Of a stretch of 64,000 nt of DNA, positions 51,789-64,000 are shown piece after piece (position 1 is the stretch's first letter; each line of letters opens with the position of its first letter). The DNA comes from Gymnorhina tibicen (lineage: Eukaryota > Chordata > Aves > Passeriformes > Artamidae). The notes below the pieces were generated by a model that had not been told where the DNA came from, did not search any database, and saw only the letters and a program-made list of their open reading frames with translations. A program made the position numbers and the translations under genes. The stretch lies in NCBI GenBank assembly GCA_013399875.1, contig VXAZ01005697.1, forward strand, positions 1 through 64,000, given 5' to 3'.

Positions 51789-54470
51789 TCAAACTTCGTT
51801 GTTAAATATTACCCTTAAATATTCTGAGCGTCAGTTGACACAGATGTTCAAGGCATTGTGATGCCTGTACTTGTGTTAGGCTTACATCATTTGCCTGAAG
51901 TAATTGCCTTAGGTACTAATTATATTCCTAAATACTTAGAGAGTATTTAATATATATATGTCTCTTGCAAGTACAAGTGTTTCAGATGAAATACAGATTA
52001 TAAACATTGAAGTCAACTTCTGACCTAGGAACAACAATGGGAATCATAAATAGGGACATTGTGAGAAGTTACCAAAGCCTTTTATGTATGAAAATTATTG
52101 GAAAAACGTGACACAGTAGCAAGGTGAGAAATAGGGTGTGTTGATTTTAATAAAGATACAAGGAACATGTGTCATTGAAGAATGTTAACACATTCAGGGG
52201 ACCTGAATACAATTGCAAATGATAAAGTAGACTGATAGAACAAGGTAATAAAAAGGCTTCACAATAGAGAAAATCATACCTTTTCAGATCATCTCTAAGC
52301 AAAATGTCAAATCAAAGTGGGAGGCAAAATATCTCAGAACCACAGATTTATTAAAATCTACTTATATTATGCAATCTTGAAAATCTTAATTCTCTAAATA
52401 TGCAAATAAAAAGATTTGGTGGGTGACTTTGTAGATGGCTTTAATTTCAGCTTTAGAAGAGAAGGGCTTGATAAAATGACTTTAAAAAAAAGAAAACCTG
52501 GGTTTAAGCCTCATATGTGTAATCATAAAGTAGCTTAGATGTGGTAAAATTTATTAAACCTTTCAGAACTTCTGCATTAAAATAACTGTAATTTTTTGGT
52601 ATCAGCGGGGCTTTGAGAAACTGCTACCAATTGAGTCCCACAGTTAAGAGAAAAGTTAGCATAAGCCAGGAGTAGCTGGTTTGTACATACACTCTGCCAA
52701 ATTAGAAGCAAAATATGTCAGGCTGCACCCTGGACATTGTTGAGTGGTAAATCCTGCTGGAGGTTCTTCTTGTTTAAAAAAACCCCAAACTTTTTAAAAC
52801 TTTGCAAAATTGATGGGAAGCTCCTTTTCCTTTCATAACTCAATCCAATAATAAGTCAGTAGGGAAAAGAAATTTTAATTCCTCATTTCATAAGGAGAAT
52901 AAGGAGTAAATTCAAGAGCCTGTATCTTAATTCTGTGGCCAAATTGCATAAGAAAATTGCTTTATTTCTATATTGATGCAAAGTTCTTTTAATCTGGTGG
53001 AAAAAACCTTTAAGTCTTAAGTAATGTGGCTCAATACCAATTTTAAAAGTGCCATTTAAAAATATGAAGTTTAGAACTGATGGGTAAGCTAACTCGAGTA
53101 TGCCTGCAGCTGCTTGTGCTGCCCAATTTGCTGTTCTGTGCCTTCAAGTGCCTGATCCGAACTCTGCCTGAGTGTGACTCCAGGGAAAGTATGTGCTGCA
53201 AAAGCTTGGAACAGAGAAGGTACTAGTTTGTCATCTAATTCTGTGGCAGTTTCTAACAGAGGCAGGGAGGTTCAGTCCTGGTACTGAGAGTGAGACTAAG
53301 CTGCATCACACAAAAGGGAAATCTGGCCTTGATGGAATACCAAGTGACTGCTACTTCAGGGAGATTCACTTTTTTAACTTTCTGATGGGTCTGAGCCCTG
53401 TCTCTAGGAGATGCTGTCACCCGTGTCATTCTGTTGAGCTGCTCTGCAGAAGGATATGGCATACAGTGCTGAGTGGGAAAGCTGCTTGAGCTAAAGGTGA
53501 ATCTGAAGAGCTTTTGTCTTCCATTGACTTCCACCGGCTGAGGACTGGTTTGAATCTGGGCAGCTGCTGAACGCACTTTCTACTCTTGGAAGCTTTAGTG
53601 TCTCAGTAAGTGTTTAGTACGGCCTCTACAAGATTTGAAGCCGTGTTATTTCTGGGTATCACATGGACTTCTCCAGAGTTTGGTGTCCTTTTGGTTACAG
53701 CTTCTGTTTCAGGAGTTTCTCAGGAGTGTTATTACCACTAGGCAGCCTTCCTCTCCGCTTTGGTCATTTGCTGTTGCCTGTTATCACCTCTGAGAATTAC
53801 AAAAAGCTGATATTTACTAACTCTATTGCCTTCTCCACGCGTGTTCCCTGGGATTTTACACTTGCTTCTGTTCCCTAGCCAGTGAATCTTGGAAAGTTTT
53901 AGGTTACTTGTTCAAGGTTTCGAGTGAATGTCAGGAGGCCTTTTGTTCTTGGAAGTGAAGAAAAACAGCCAAGGCAGAAAAAAATGCTTTCTCCTGCCGA
54001 TCCCTACAGTATATGAAACAGAATAGGAAGCACAAGAGATACATGGAATACAAGACTGAATTTTCAGGGTAATTCACAGCATCCAGACTTTTTTTGGATC
54101 TGCTAAATCATGCAGGAATTGTGGCCATGGGAAGGTCCAGAATGATAAGGCAGAAGTTAAGAGGAGGTGTGTGTCCTGTGTGAATACAAAACTACTCCCT
54201 GAGTTTGGCAAGGTAGAGTAGGATACACATTGAATATTATCAGCCTCTAGCAAAATAGTCCTTTCTCTTACTCTCTTCCCAGGTTATATTCCACAGATGT
54301 TGCTTCTCCAAAGTACTGTGGGTCCATTGGACTTTGTTCTTTCCTTGGTATAACAATATGTATTATCATTAGGGGAAAAGGATTTCTGATCATATTATTC
54401 TTCAGCTTTTAATGTATTTATGAGGACTGTTCAAAAAGAAGAACAACCAACCTCTCCAAATAACCTAAAG
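51789..54470. other. CTNND2: Intron, no gene recognised
   Basis: AT-rich with a slightly GC-richer part at 53100-53600, where frames occur on both strands (53193-53489 +, 53253-53576 -); neither is convincing. Confidence 0.5.
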
Positions 54471-54474
54471 TGAA

Positions 54475-54540
54475 AAATAAAACAAAACAAGGAAAAAAAA
54501 AAACCCAACAAAACAAAAACACCTCCCCATGCCAAAAAGC
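54475..54540. repeat. A/C-rich low-complexity tract
   Basis: aaaacaaaacaaggaaaa followed by aacccaacaaaacaaaaac. Complementary in style to the G/T-rich tracts elsewhere in the window. Confidence 0.85.
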
Positions 54541-56170
54541 AACACCACTAAAAAAACTCCAATGCCTGAATAAGATATGCATATGCCTGAAAGCTTGTTT
54601 TCTTAGATTTAAAAACAGGGAGGAAATTAAATACTCCAACCTTAGCCTTATTAGTCTCTTGTTGCCAGACATGTCTGAGGTTAAAGTTTGGGATTTTTTC
54701 TCAGCATTTGCTGAGGAACGTATACATATATGTGTGTATATATTTGTATTTGGGGTTTTGTTCGGTTTTTTTTTTAACTGCAGAGGTTCTGATCTGTTGA
54801 TTTTTCATGGTTAATCTTTATTGTATGAATAGCAACTACTGGCTGTTCCCTCAACTTAAACAATTCTCTGAAGGAAAGAAATGCCCGAAAGGAAAGAACA
54901 GAGGACAGGATTACCATTTTACACACATGCATACCGTGGCAGGAAGGGTAGCTGAGTTGGCTGGAAAATATGGTTATAAAACGTGGATGAAAAAGAATAC
55001 AGATCAAAATCCCAAGCAGAATTCGAAAACAAGCTGTAGGCTTGAAAAATGCAGCTTTCTGTAGTACATTTAGATTTTCTTAAGAATGTTACCAAAATTT
55101 GGAAAAAGACTGTTAAAAATCTTGTTTCTAATGGCTTAAGTTTGTAAAAGGAACTTTTGGATTCTCTATTTTATTTGTTGTTGTGGGGCCTTTTTTCCCT
55201 CCGTTGTCCTTTCACCTTTTGCCCCAGAGATGGTTCCTAGGGGAATAGCACACTGTTCTGGTGCTTTTAACTGCATGGTCTAAGATTGGCACCTGATATA
55301 GATACCAGGGCAGGGGCTGCTTTGAGAACTTAACTAGCTGTCTGTTTGCTGTTTTATATTTCCCTTGCAAGGACATCTCTGAAATTCTTGGTGATGTAGG
55401 GGAAGTGCAATATCATCTCATTGCCATCAGTTTTATTAATAGCAAGTAGTACATATGGCTATGCAGAAGCATTCTCTGCTGAACCGTACTTCTGCTAAAT
55501 GGATTGGCTTAGATTATTTTATAAATCCTCCTTTAAGAGTGTAAGGAGCAGCTACTCAGATACCCAGCCAGCTTTCTAAATATTTTGCTTATAGGGTTTG
55601 CATCACGTCTATTAAGTAGTACAAAGATAATTCAAACGATGTATTAAGATGCAAGATGATTCACCAGCAGTGAACTACAGATGGTCTATTAGTGAATTAC
55701 TAAGTAACAGTGGGAAGGCTGGGACAATAATTATGGCATTTACCTGCACAGGGGCCAGCAAGCTATTCAGACCTAGTTGTCTGAGAGGCAGCCTTGCTGT
55801 TTTGGACACTAAACATTTCTTTTTCTTTCTTTTACTCATTATCAGAAGGCAACTGACAAAAAGAAGCCCTTTTCACACTGGGTTAGAGTAGACTAAGAGT
55901 CTGTTAAGGGCATTCTCCAAATTTCTACTTTAATACCAAGGGTTCCAGACAGTATATAAATAGTTACAGTCAAAGTTAACATTATGTACAAGAGATCATA
56001 GCCATGTATGTAGCATCTCACCAAAAGGATGTGAGCAGTTTCTTGCAGGAAAAAAAAATTGAAAAAAAAAGCTTTTCTAGAATTTAGCTCAAGAGTCTAA
56101 CAGACTAAGTTCATTTTTGTCCTTTTTATCATCTTCGATGCATTCCCATGTAGTGTGCTTTTCTACTTAT
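54541..56170. other. CTNND2: Intron, no gene recognised
   Basis: AT-rich. A short TATA-rich stretch at 54720-54745 and an A-run near 56050-56072. Nothing else can be supported. Confidence 0.5.
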
Positions 56171-56220
56171 AATCCATATATATATTCCATATATATATAT
56201 CCATATAATGCCATATAGAT
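56171..56220. repeat. (AT)n-rich short repeat with ccatata units
   Basis: Two to three copies of ccatatatatat-type units in a row. Confidence 0.85.
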
Positions 56221-57597
56221 AAGCACTTCACATATAAATTCATCAGAAGAAGGATCAAATGAGTATGTAGCAATCTATAGCTACTATAGCAGAGAGTATA
56301 ATTATCCATACCCAATTTATAATTGAGTAAGAAAAGAATAGATTTTTTAAAATAAAAAATAACACCTAGGCAATTATCTGGAAAGATTACATCATTTAAA
56401 ATGTATTTTGATGACTGTGTCTTATAATTTTAATCCTTTTTATCTCAACATTTAGGTAGAAATGAATTACACAAACTCATTTTCTTTTTAACAGTTTGAC
56501 TACCTGTTTGCAAAATGTCTGTGGGAGAACAAACTCCCCAAGGTGCATTTCAGGATGTTTTCCATGTTAGAAAACAGCAGAAAGCCTGATCACTCAGTAG
56601 TTTTTATTGACTGTGCATTTCTGTCTCTCTTGGTGAATGACTTTTGTCTCAGATTCCTTCGAGTTTATTCAAGTAGCAGAATTACACAGTCCTGTTCAAT
56701 GTCAACAGGTGCACCCAAATTTTATCTCTTTAAATAATTCATTGTTGTTTGAAACTCTTTTTGTAAACAACATCTGACAGTAGAAGACTGCTCATATTCC
56801 TTTTATTCTTTGCTCAGAAATGTCACTCAATCACACATTTGATTACATAGTTTAAGTATGAATTTATTATTAAGCACATGTCCCAAATTCCTCATTCTGC
56901 ATAATATATTGAGCCAAACAGATGCATATAGTATGTGTTTATACATTTCATTTTATTGGAATAACAGTAACTAATGTTTTACTGTAGATTAAAGCCTTTT
57001 CTTTTACTTTATTGTCTCAAAAATCACAATTTAAGGCATAAAGACTGGGAGAGGATGATCACTTGGATGGCTTGTTAGCTGTGGCTAATGACTTTAAATG
57101 GAAGAAGTTTTTTTAAATGGTGGAAAATGATTGATTTAAAATAAAGCCTATTCTTCTCACTTTTTTTCTCATAGTCGAAATATTTCCCCCAAGCTGCTGC
57201 AGATGGTCACAGTCTTTTTTCAAACTTTTTTTGTCTTGCATTTCCACAGCATTAGGCTTGATTATTTCTGTTGAATTGCTTTAGGGAACCCAACATCAAC
57301 ACTCATTTGCAATATCCAAGTAGGATGACACAGTATGATAGCTTGCTCTCAAAAGAAGGTCATTATCTTTTCTTTAACCCTTCATACAGTTATGCTATAG
57401 CCAGACATATTATCAGAAATTCCAATAGCTCCTTTTAGGAAGGGAGGCTGCTGTTGGCAAAGGTTTAATATTCTAAGCTTTCACAGTGTATTTAGCTTGT
57501 ATGTCTTTTTCTGCATTAACTTAATTCCATACAGTAATGGAGAGAGCTTATATTGTTCATTTAAAGATTAGTATAATCTGTTTCATTAGGTTTGTTT
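56221..57597. other. CTNND2: Intron, no feature recognised
   Basis: AT-rich unique-looking sequence. The frame at 56543-56737 (+) has no motif. Confidence 0.5.
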
Positions 57598-57720
57598 CAT
57601 GGAATCATTGAAAAATTAAGCTAGAAGAGACCTATGAGGTCATCTCATTCATCCCTAGAGTCCAAAGGCGGAAGTAACTCTACAACTAAATTATTATTGC
57701 CATTAAGTAAAATGTCGTTT
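57598..57720 (-). mobile_element. Old CR1 3'-end remnant, antisense
   Basis: catggaatcattgaaaaatt, then agctagaagagacctatgag and gtcatctcattcatcccta, follow the antisense CR1 3' end (aatcatagaat...ggaagggacctttgagatcatctagttcaacc). Highly diverged; only the first 70 bases are convincing. Confidence 0.65.
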
Positions 57721-59462
57721 TTCAGTTCAAACTTTCCCTGCTTCAAATGTTTGATTAACTTAATCATAAGCAATTTGCATGTTCTTTCTCATTCGTAAAA
57801 GTATTGGCAGTACTGCAGTTTTAGATTATTCTGCCTCAACTGTGTTTTCATCTAGTACACTGAATGATATAATCTCACTTTCTGTCTTCCCCTAAATTAT
57901 TAGGGGGACACAGAATTCATGAGAGCATTCATATTTTTAATGCTTGGCCAAACCTAAACTCTTCAGTTCTGCTCTTTTAATAATAATGATACTAATGTTA
58001 ATGCTAATACTAATACTACTAAAAACATAATAATTAAGTAGTCAGGGCTTCTTATAATAACCATTGTTTCAGTAGCACTCTGTTCCCAGCCCTTCATAAA
58101 ATACTAAGAAAACCCCATACCTTGATGTCTCCCCAAATGTTGCAAATTTAGTCAAAGCAAACAAAACAATTCTGAATTTAGCAACTGAAGAAAGGGGGAA
58201 AAAGAAGGTGTCATTGCCAAGGAGAAAAAGGTAGTATTTTTAACAAAAGGTATTTTGTTAAAAAAGCAGTGCTTTCAGAAAGAGAGGCAGGATAATACAT
58301 ACAAAAAACCCCCAAAACAAAACAAAAAAATCAAACCTCCCAAAACCCAATGAAAACCCCCAAAAATTCAAGAGGGAAAGTACCTTTGGAAAGTACATGG
58401 AAAAATATATGACATGAGAGAATGTCAAATGAGAAAAGAAATGTAGAAGCAAGCTTATTTTGACATGTTGAAGTTTTTGTATTTTAAAAAAAGTTGTATA
58501 AGAAGCTCTTGAGTGGGGCTGCTAAATGAAGCATACGTGCTGCTGAAGCAGAGAGCTTTATGTTTTGATTCAAGGAGGAATCTCCCTGAAGAGTAGAACA
58601 GTTTTTAGGTATCAGAGGGAACCTAAAAGATGAAGTAGCACCGTTGGTGAAAGGATGAGGAAGAAGCTGAAAACTGCATTTTCAATTTTATCTTTATGTA
58701 ATCCCACTTCAAGAGTTGTGTGGAAGTGGTAACGGGAAGCCCACTAATATGCAGGATGTTATTGTTTTGGATATCATAAAAAGGGATTGGACATTTACTG
58801 GATTTCTCCCCCCTTCCCAGTTCTCCTTCCTTCATTTTTCTTTTTTTCCAAATTTTGTTTCAGATATCCAGAGTCAGTGGTGCAAAGTGTGGTTTTAGAG
58901 ACTGCTGTCACTGTACTCCAGCTGCCTGTACACACATTAGGAGTGGCATTCTGTCATATCACAGTCTCCAGGAGCCTTAAGGCATCTTGATAGTAGCTTT
59001 ATACAAGTGCTCAGTGTTCCTTTGCTACTGTCATCTGGTCTCACCTGTTTTCAGTGTTTATAACTTCTGTAAATGAAAATTTCAACTCAAAAAGGTTTAT
59101 TTATGCTTATGAGGAACAATATCTGATACTTGTAAGATAAGAATAAAAAGCTATTAACTCTTGGGGGTGTTTTTTAATTTTAAGCTTTTACATTACTTGG
59201 CAGTACATACACATTACCTGCCAACATTATACATGCAGATGCAGATTTGGTTTATGCACATTGCTTATAAGATTGCAGAAAATGAGCTTATACCTGGCAT
59301 TTTTTAAATCAATTATAGTCACTGGTGCACTCCATATGTCTTGTGTATTTAAATCTTTCTATAATGTTCGGTCATGCCGCCATTCTCTGGACACTTGCTT
59401 CAGTGCCTTTTTATTTTCCTATATAGGAAACACTGTCAGTGGCATAAATCTCTGTAAATTTT
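57721..59462. other. CTNND2: Intron, no gene recognised
   Basis: AT-rich, includes an A/C-rich low-complexity tract at 58295-58375. The frame at 58258-58452 (-) merely translates that tract. Confidence 0.5.
58295..58375. repeat. A/C-rich low-complexity tract
   Basis: aaaaaacccccaaaacaaaa followed by caaacctcccaaaacccaat and aaaacccccaaaaattc. Confidence 0.85.
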
Positions 59463-59600
59463 CCAGATGATATTCAGGCTGGAAGGCATCTCAACAGGAA
59501 TTTACTCCAACCTCCTACTGAAATAGATCTTTGTCCTTCATGTCCCAGAAACTTGCTCCAAGAAAACTTGCTCCATGGTTTTCCCTTGGGCTGAAGTGGG
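59463..59600 (-). mobile_element. Old CR1 3'-end remnant, antisense
   Basis: ttcaggctggaaggcatctc followed by aggaatttactccaacctcc matches the antisense CR1 3' end (ggttggaaggcacctctggaggtcatctagtccaacc). The match fades after about 59540; the right end is approximate. Confidence 0.65.
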
Positions 59601-62149
59601 GCTGACCGGGTTTGTTATGACTTCAGCCAGCTCTTTAGTAGCCTTGGATGATGTGGTGCAACAGATCCTACACATATGATGAGTTCTCACAAGTAATCCC
59701 TTACCTGATGGCAATTCCTCCCCTCCTTGAACCTTATATCGTAGTGGAGAGGTCCTGAAGCCTCAGCAGTATTCACTGGCACAGTCCCACAGTTCCTGTG
59801 TTTAAACTTTCAGTGTAGCAGTAGAAGATCTAGGTAGCTGGTTGCTAGCTCAGAGCTCTGCAAGGAAAAGGAAAGGAGGTGGGAGTGCAAAGTGAACTGA
59901 AGAACTGTGGGAGCAGCTGTCCTTGTTCAGGAGCAAGGGGGAGAGGCTTTGCTGGTCAGCAGAGGTGCTGCAAGTAGGTGCTGAAAGACAGGATAGAAAG
60001 GGGACTTGAAAAGGGTGTGAATGTAGTGTCCATGGCTTGGGAGAGAGGGGAACTTCTTGATGAGAGTTAAAGCAAGGGCAGAACTAGTTAATTACGCCTG
60101 TGGAAGAGAACCCTCTCAACAAGTACGTCTTTTTGTCTCTCTCTGCTGAGTGAAGGAAGAGCTTCCATCTTATTTTCCACACTGTATTCAACTCTCGGGA
60201 GGTATCACCTCTCTCTCCTATGAGTGGCTGTGGGTCTTCTACCTTAGGATAGATAATCACCATGCAAAGGGTCATATTCTGAGGAGTCCTCACACAGAAA
60301 CGTTTTCTATTCTACAAAGTGTTTCTGCACATGGAGCAGTTACTGACCAAGTGCCCTGGTGCACCTACCACTAGGCTAAAGGGAGCAATTCATTGAGTGG
60401 CCATGCACTTCCCAACTCATGATGATCCATTGGCACATCTGGGTCTGTGCTTCCTGTGTCACCCACATTGTCCCCGCACCCCCAAGGATAAACATGTAAG
60501 GAATGCATGTAGGAGTAACACTTCAGTGACGGATGGTGTGGTCTTTTCAGGTTCTGCCTTATGGCAAGCCTGGAAGTTTGGGTTCAAACAAGCTTCAGAG
60601 CTCAGCTCATTCCTTATAAACTGTAGGGTTCAGTGATGTGGTCCTGTCTGAACCCCATTTTTAGTAGATTAAAGTTCAACTTAAAGTATTTTTACTTGGA
60701 TTATGATTATTATTCCTTGTTTGCAAGAAACTTGGCATCACCTTTTTTGGTTTAATGAAACATTCCTCTCACTTTTGACTGCAGTCATAAGTTACAAACC
60801 TGCTGGTGCTGTCATCAAGCTGAACCACTGCCCAAGACACTTGCAGTCCTCTTTTACAGGTTAAGATATGTAAGTAGTATCATATTGTTGGGGCACGAAG
60901 TCACTTTTTCCGAGAGTGGGCAGAGGCAGCCACTGACTGATAGGATAGAAGTTAGTTAAATGTAGAAAACGGTAATATGTAATAGTAGCAAAAATTTGTT
61001 TAACCAAGGCTGATTGCATGGTAGAAGAAAGAGCAGGTGAAGAAAAGAAAGGCTTTCAGAGCAGAAAATGTATGTGACTGAAGAAGGAACAGGAGAGTTG
61101 AACAAAAAGTTGAAGATTTGTCAGTCATTGGCAGTCACTCGGTATAGTGGAGAAGCCTCCTCATATTTGTTGTTCTTTACAAACTTATAGTGGTGCTGAA
61201 GTTGCATGTGGCAGTGTGTCAGCTCTGTAGGAGTTTGGACCTAATTATCCCCATCGAAGTTGTAGAGCACTTTGGTGCAGTACTTCTAGTTGATTTTTCT
61301 AAAATCTAATTTGTTCTCAAAACTGCTCTGAGAAATGAGCAAGCACATAGGAAACACAGTGAAGTGAACCAGAAAATTTGGTTTGAGATTGCACTGTTTG
61401 TCCAACTGGGATTGCTAATGTACTCACAGCCTCTCTCAAAAACCAGGGAAAAAACTGGCAAAAAAGCATATTTTGTTTGTATGCTTGTATTCTACCAAAA
61501 GAATGGAGAAATTACCATTTCCTGTAAATTAAAAAAAAAACCAACCTAAGAAACCAAACATCCAACAAGCAGAAAACATCTCTGTTTAAGTTTTCCAGAT
61601 ACCATTTTTCTTAAGTACATGTTCAAGCATTGGACTTCCAACACCCTTGCTTTTACTTCCTTTACACTTGCATTCACTGTATTGTTTCCGGCAATCTGAG
61701 CTGTTTAATGGGTTTGCACAGCTTCAAATTACATTTGAATCATAGGCTCAGATCATAATATGCTTGTCTAAAAATCTACATTTACATAAATTTGTCTTTC
61801 TCTTCTTAACAGTTTACTGTACAAACATGAGTCTTTCTTTGCAAGCTTAAAAGGTTACTTCATTTATATCTGACACCTGAATTTCTCCATTTGTTTAATA
61901 AAACAGTGTTAGCTGTGGATAAGCTAGCAATCAAGAGACAAAAAGAGTGTTTTAAAATGGGATACTAGTTCAAACCTGTTGAGCCATAGTCAATTCTCCT
62001 TGTCTTCTTAACTCCCTACTGTAAGGTAACTTGTTTTCTAATACAATAGAATGAATGCTGCTCAAAACAAAGACAAAAGAAAAGATGGAATTAAATCAAC
62101 TTTCTAGCCTTCTTAACCTTGCTCTCCCCCAGTCAATGTAATTTGCTCT
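59601..62149. other. CTNND2: Intron, no gene recognised
   Basis: 59600-60660 is somewhat GC-richer than average and may contain further degraded repeat. Frames at 60084-60293 (-) and 60150-60636 (+) are without motif. The rest is ordinary AT-rich intron. Confidence 0.45.
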
Positions 62150-62330
62150 TTGTATAGACTAATTAATTGTTTGCAAAGCACTTCTCTGTGCTAAGTGTTA
62201 AATAAATGCTTAATATTAATATTACAAGTATATTCTTTGCAATTAATTTATTTAATTGGCCTCTATTTTACTAAAGCTTATAATGACAATCAATTAAATC
62301 CTTTTTCAGCCTTCATTGATCTTCTTTCAT
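62150..62330. promoter_or_regulatory. Candidate conserved noncoding element (speculative)
   Basis: Dense in homeodomain-type cores: taattaattg near 62159-62169, ttaatattaatatt near 62211-62223 and caattaatttatttaattg near 62239-62258. Unique-looking and not simple repeat. No conservation data were available, and AT-rich sequence produces such cores easily. Confidence 0.2.
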
Positions 62331-64000
62331 CCCACACTGTGTTTTCTAACTGTTTTTCATCTCAAATCCCTTTAGAAGATAGGAATAAACATAAAATTGC
62401 TCAAAGTTATTTTAGCTTCCCCCTCCTTTTCTCAAGCTATCCACAGATTTGGAAGCTTTTTACAGTATTTCAGTTAGAGAAGTTAAAAACAAGCACACTA
62501 TAAGCCATATAGCTTAAAGAATGATGATCAGCTGAAGTGAAATACAACAATTGCTATAGTTTATCAGTATATTTGAGAGGAGTGCAAAAAACACCTCAGG
62601 TGTTTTGTTCTTTTCAGTGGTAGAGGGGAAGAGAAACAGTCCTAATCCTTTTTATTCATCACATGGAGAATAACTGGTCAGTTATTTTGCAGGCAACACT
62701 CTAAAGCAGAAATAAATTTCTAAGAAATATTTTCATCTCTTTTGTCATAATTTATTTTTTATTTTTCTTCTTGCAGTACTCCTTAAAATGTTGGTTTCAT
62801 AATATCCATCATGGTAGCCTTAGAAAGACTCTTAGCTTGTTTATTACTCTTCTTTTCTAAAAAAAAAAAAAATCATGGGGTCCTTTTTCATAGAATTGTA
62901 AAGGTGATTTGCCATTAACTGTGACGCTTATTAAAATCTCTTCTCTGTGATACGTCTTGATCGCAAGATCAAGATCTTTGCTATTGATGCTTTAGACAAG
63001 TCATTTTCCAAGATGTTTTCTACATTTGTTATTTCTAACTCTGCGTATTCCTTGTCAAAGTAACTAACTGGGAGCTGGGTTTGTTTTACATTTAATGGCA
63101 CATTCCCCTGGAATGGGGAAGCGTTTTGTATCAACTATGTACTAGTACTGTGTACTAGAATGGAAATTCCCAATCATGCCATTCTTTTTCTGATTCTTAT
63201 TCTTGTGAATAATTCATAACAGTGAAAACCTGTTTGTCTATGGGATGGGATATATCAGAATTCCTTTGCACAAAATAAGAGCAGCATTTTGTGAAACTGG
63301 CTAAGAGCAAAAATGAGAAAGGCCTATCAAGATGAATGAAGAACACAGAAGAAATGCAAAGAATTATCAGTGAATGAGATAGTTTTTAAGGTTTCTTTCA
63401 TCTGTGGTCATATTCCAGAGTTACAAGTAGCTCAGAAAATCACAACTAAAAAACCTGTCCTGCCACAGCAAATCATGACTGGAAAAAGGAAAAGAGAGTA
63501 TTCGTAGAGTTCTCACATAGTAAGTGTGCAGAGGTTACTTTTTAAGCTTAAGTTAATAATTGAAATATCCTTTTTGCATCTGACCTGTTAAAAAAAGGTT
63601 AATGAAATGACCTCTATAAAATATCAGATTATTATTTATTACATTGAAATGGATTAAAATCTAAATTAATAGGAATTATAGGTGCTGTTTCTAAATAGCT
63701 GATTTCATAACAGTGAAAACCATTATAAGGCATATTATCTGGAAGAAAGTATTTAAGAAAGAAAAAGAAATAATAATTGGGAAGCAATTAATTTTCAAGA
63801 TAGCTAGCACATAATGCCAGTTAGAAATAAACTGGGATAGAAAAGAGAAGTACCAATAAAAATGCAATCTGAAGGCAGTTTAAAAATATGTGTTTATTCT
63901 TATGTGTATGTGTACACACATAAATAGATTAAAAGGTCAAGTCACTGGATGTAAATACAATCTGATGGAATGTGAAACTTTTAGAAAATAGCTGGTAAGA
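62331..64000. other. CTNND2: Intron, no gene recognised
   Basis: AT-rich with an A-run at 62859-62872 and an 18-bp direct repeat pair (63213-63230, 63704-63721). The frame at 62931-63134 (-) lacks an ATG and motif support. Confidence 0.5.
63213..63721. repeat. Spaced 18-bp direct repeat
   Basis: The string TTCATAACAGTGAAAACC occurs at 63213-63230 and again at 63704-63721, 491 bases apart. The flanks do not match, so it is not part of a longer visible duplication. Confidence 0.9.

Noticed and set aside
62931..63134. Protein-like minus-strand frame
   Set aside because: No ATG start, only a weak acceptor immediately upstream, short, no family recognised and within chance expectation.

Overview
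This window is almost certainly avian nuclear DNA from inside one large gene, CTNND2 (delta-catenin 2). The bird assignment rests on CR1 LINE fragments with their typical 3' ends and on LTRs of avian endogenous retrovirus families. Two of the LTR types are ones I associate with songbirds, so a passerine is likely but not proven. Base composition is AT-rich and intron-like, and I see no bacterial or viral gene organisation.

The only coding sequence I can support firmly is one 134-base exon on the + strand at 12489-12622. It has a good acceptor and donor, and encodes a segment close to the N-terminus of delta-catenin 2 (starts MPVPDQP, ends SVKEQ). Everything upstream (1-12488) is therefore the end of the preceding intron, and everything downstream (12623-64000) is the start of a very long following intron. 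The next expected exon, beginning ELQFERL in mammals, was not found.

Layout. 1-12.5 kb: a decayed CR1 reverse-transcriptase fragment (1-330), a possible sense LTR (2200-2720), an old antisense ERVL-type LTR (3060-3530), exon-like segments on the minus strand (4298-4394 and 4745-4813), a CR1 3' end (6955-7556) abutting a dense CpG island (7567-7922), an AAATAT hexamer array (9495-9560) and a GC-rich patch (10080-10450). 12.5-15 kb: the CTNND2 exon, a full-length antisense solo LTR with flanking direct repeats (13658-14161) and an AAAAAT hexamer array (14877-14961). 15-34 kb: mostly unique intron with weak old repeats, a perfect 22-bp palindrome (21317-21338), a long degenerate sense CR1 (26262-27948) and a second antisense solo LTR (33557-34045). 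34-64 kb: mostly featureless intron with low-complexity tracts, two old CR1 remnants near 57.6 and 59.5 kb, and two stretches that look like candidate conserved noncoding elements.

No multi-gene system, CRISPR array, tRNA or rRNA gene was seen. The most interesting leads are the CpG island (a possible alternative CTNND2 promoter or enhancer) and the minus-strand exon-like pair at 4.3-4.8 kb. Both are hypotheses that transcript data could settle quickly.
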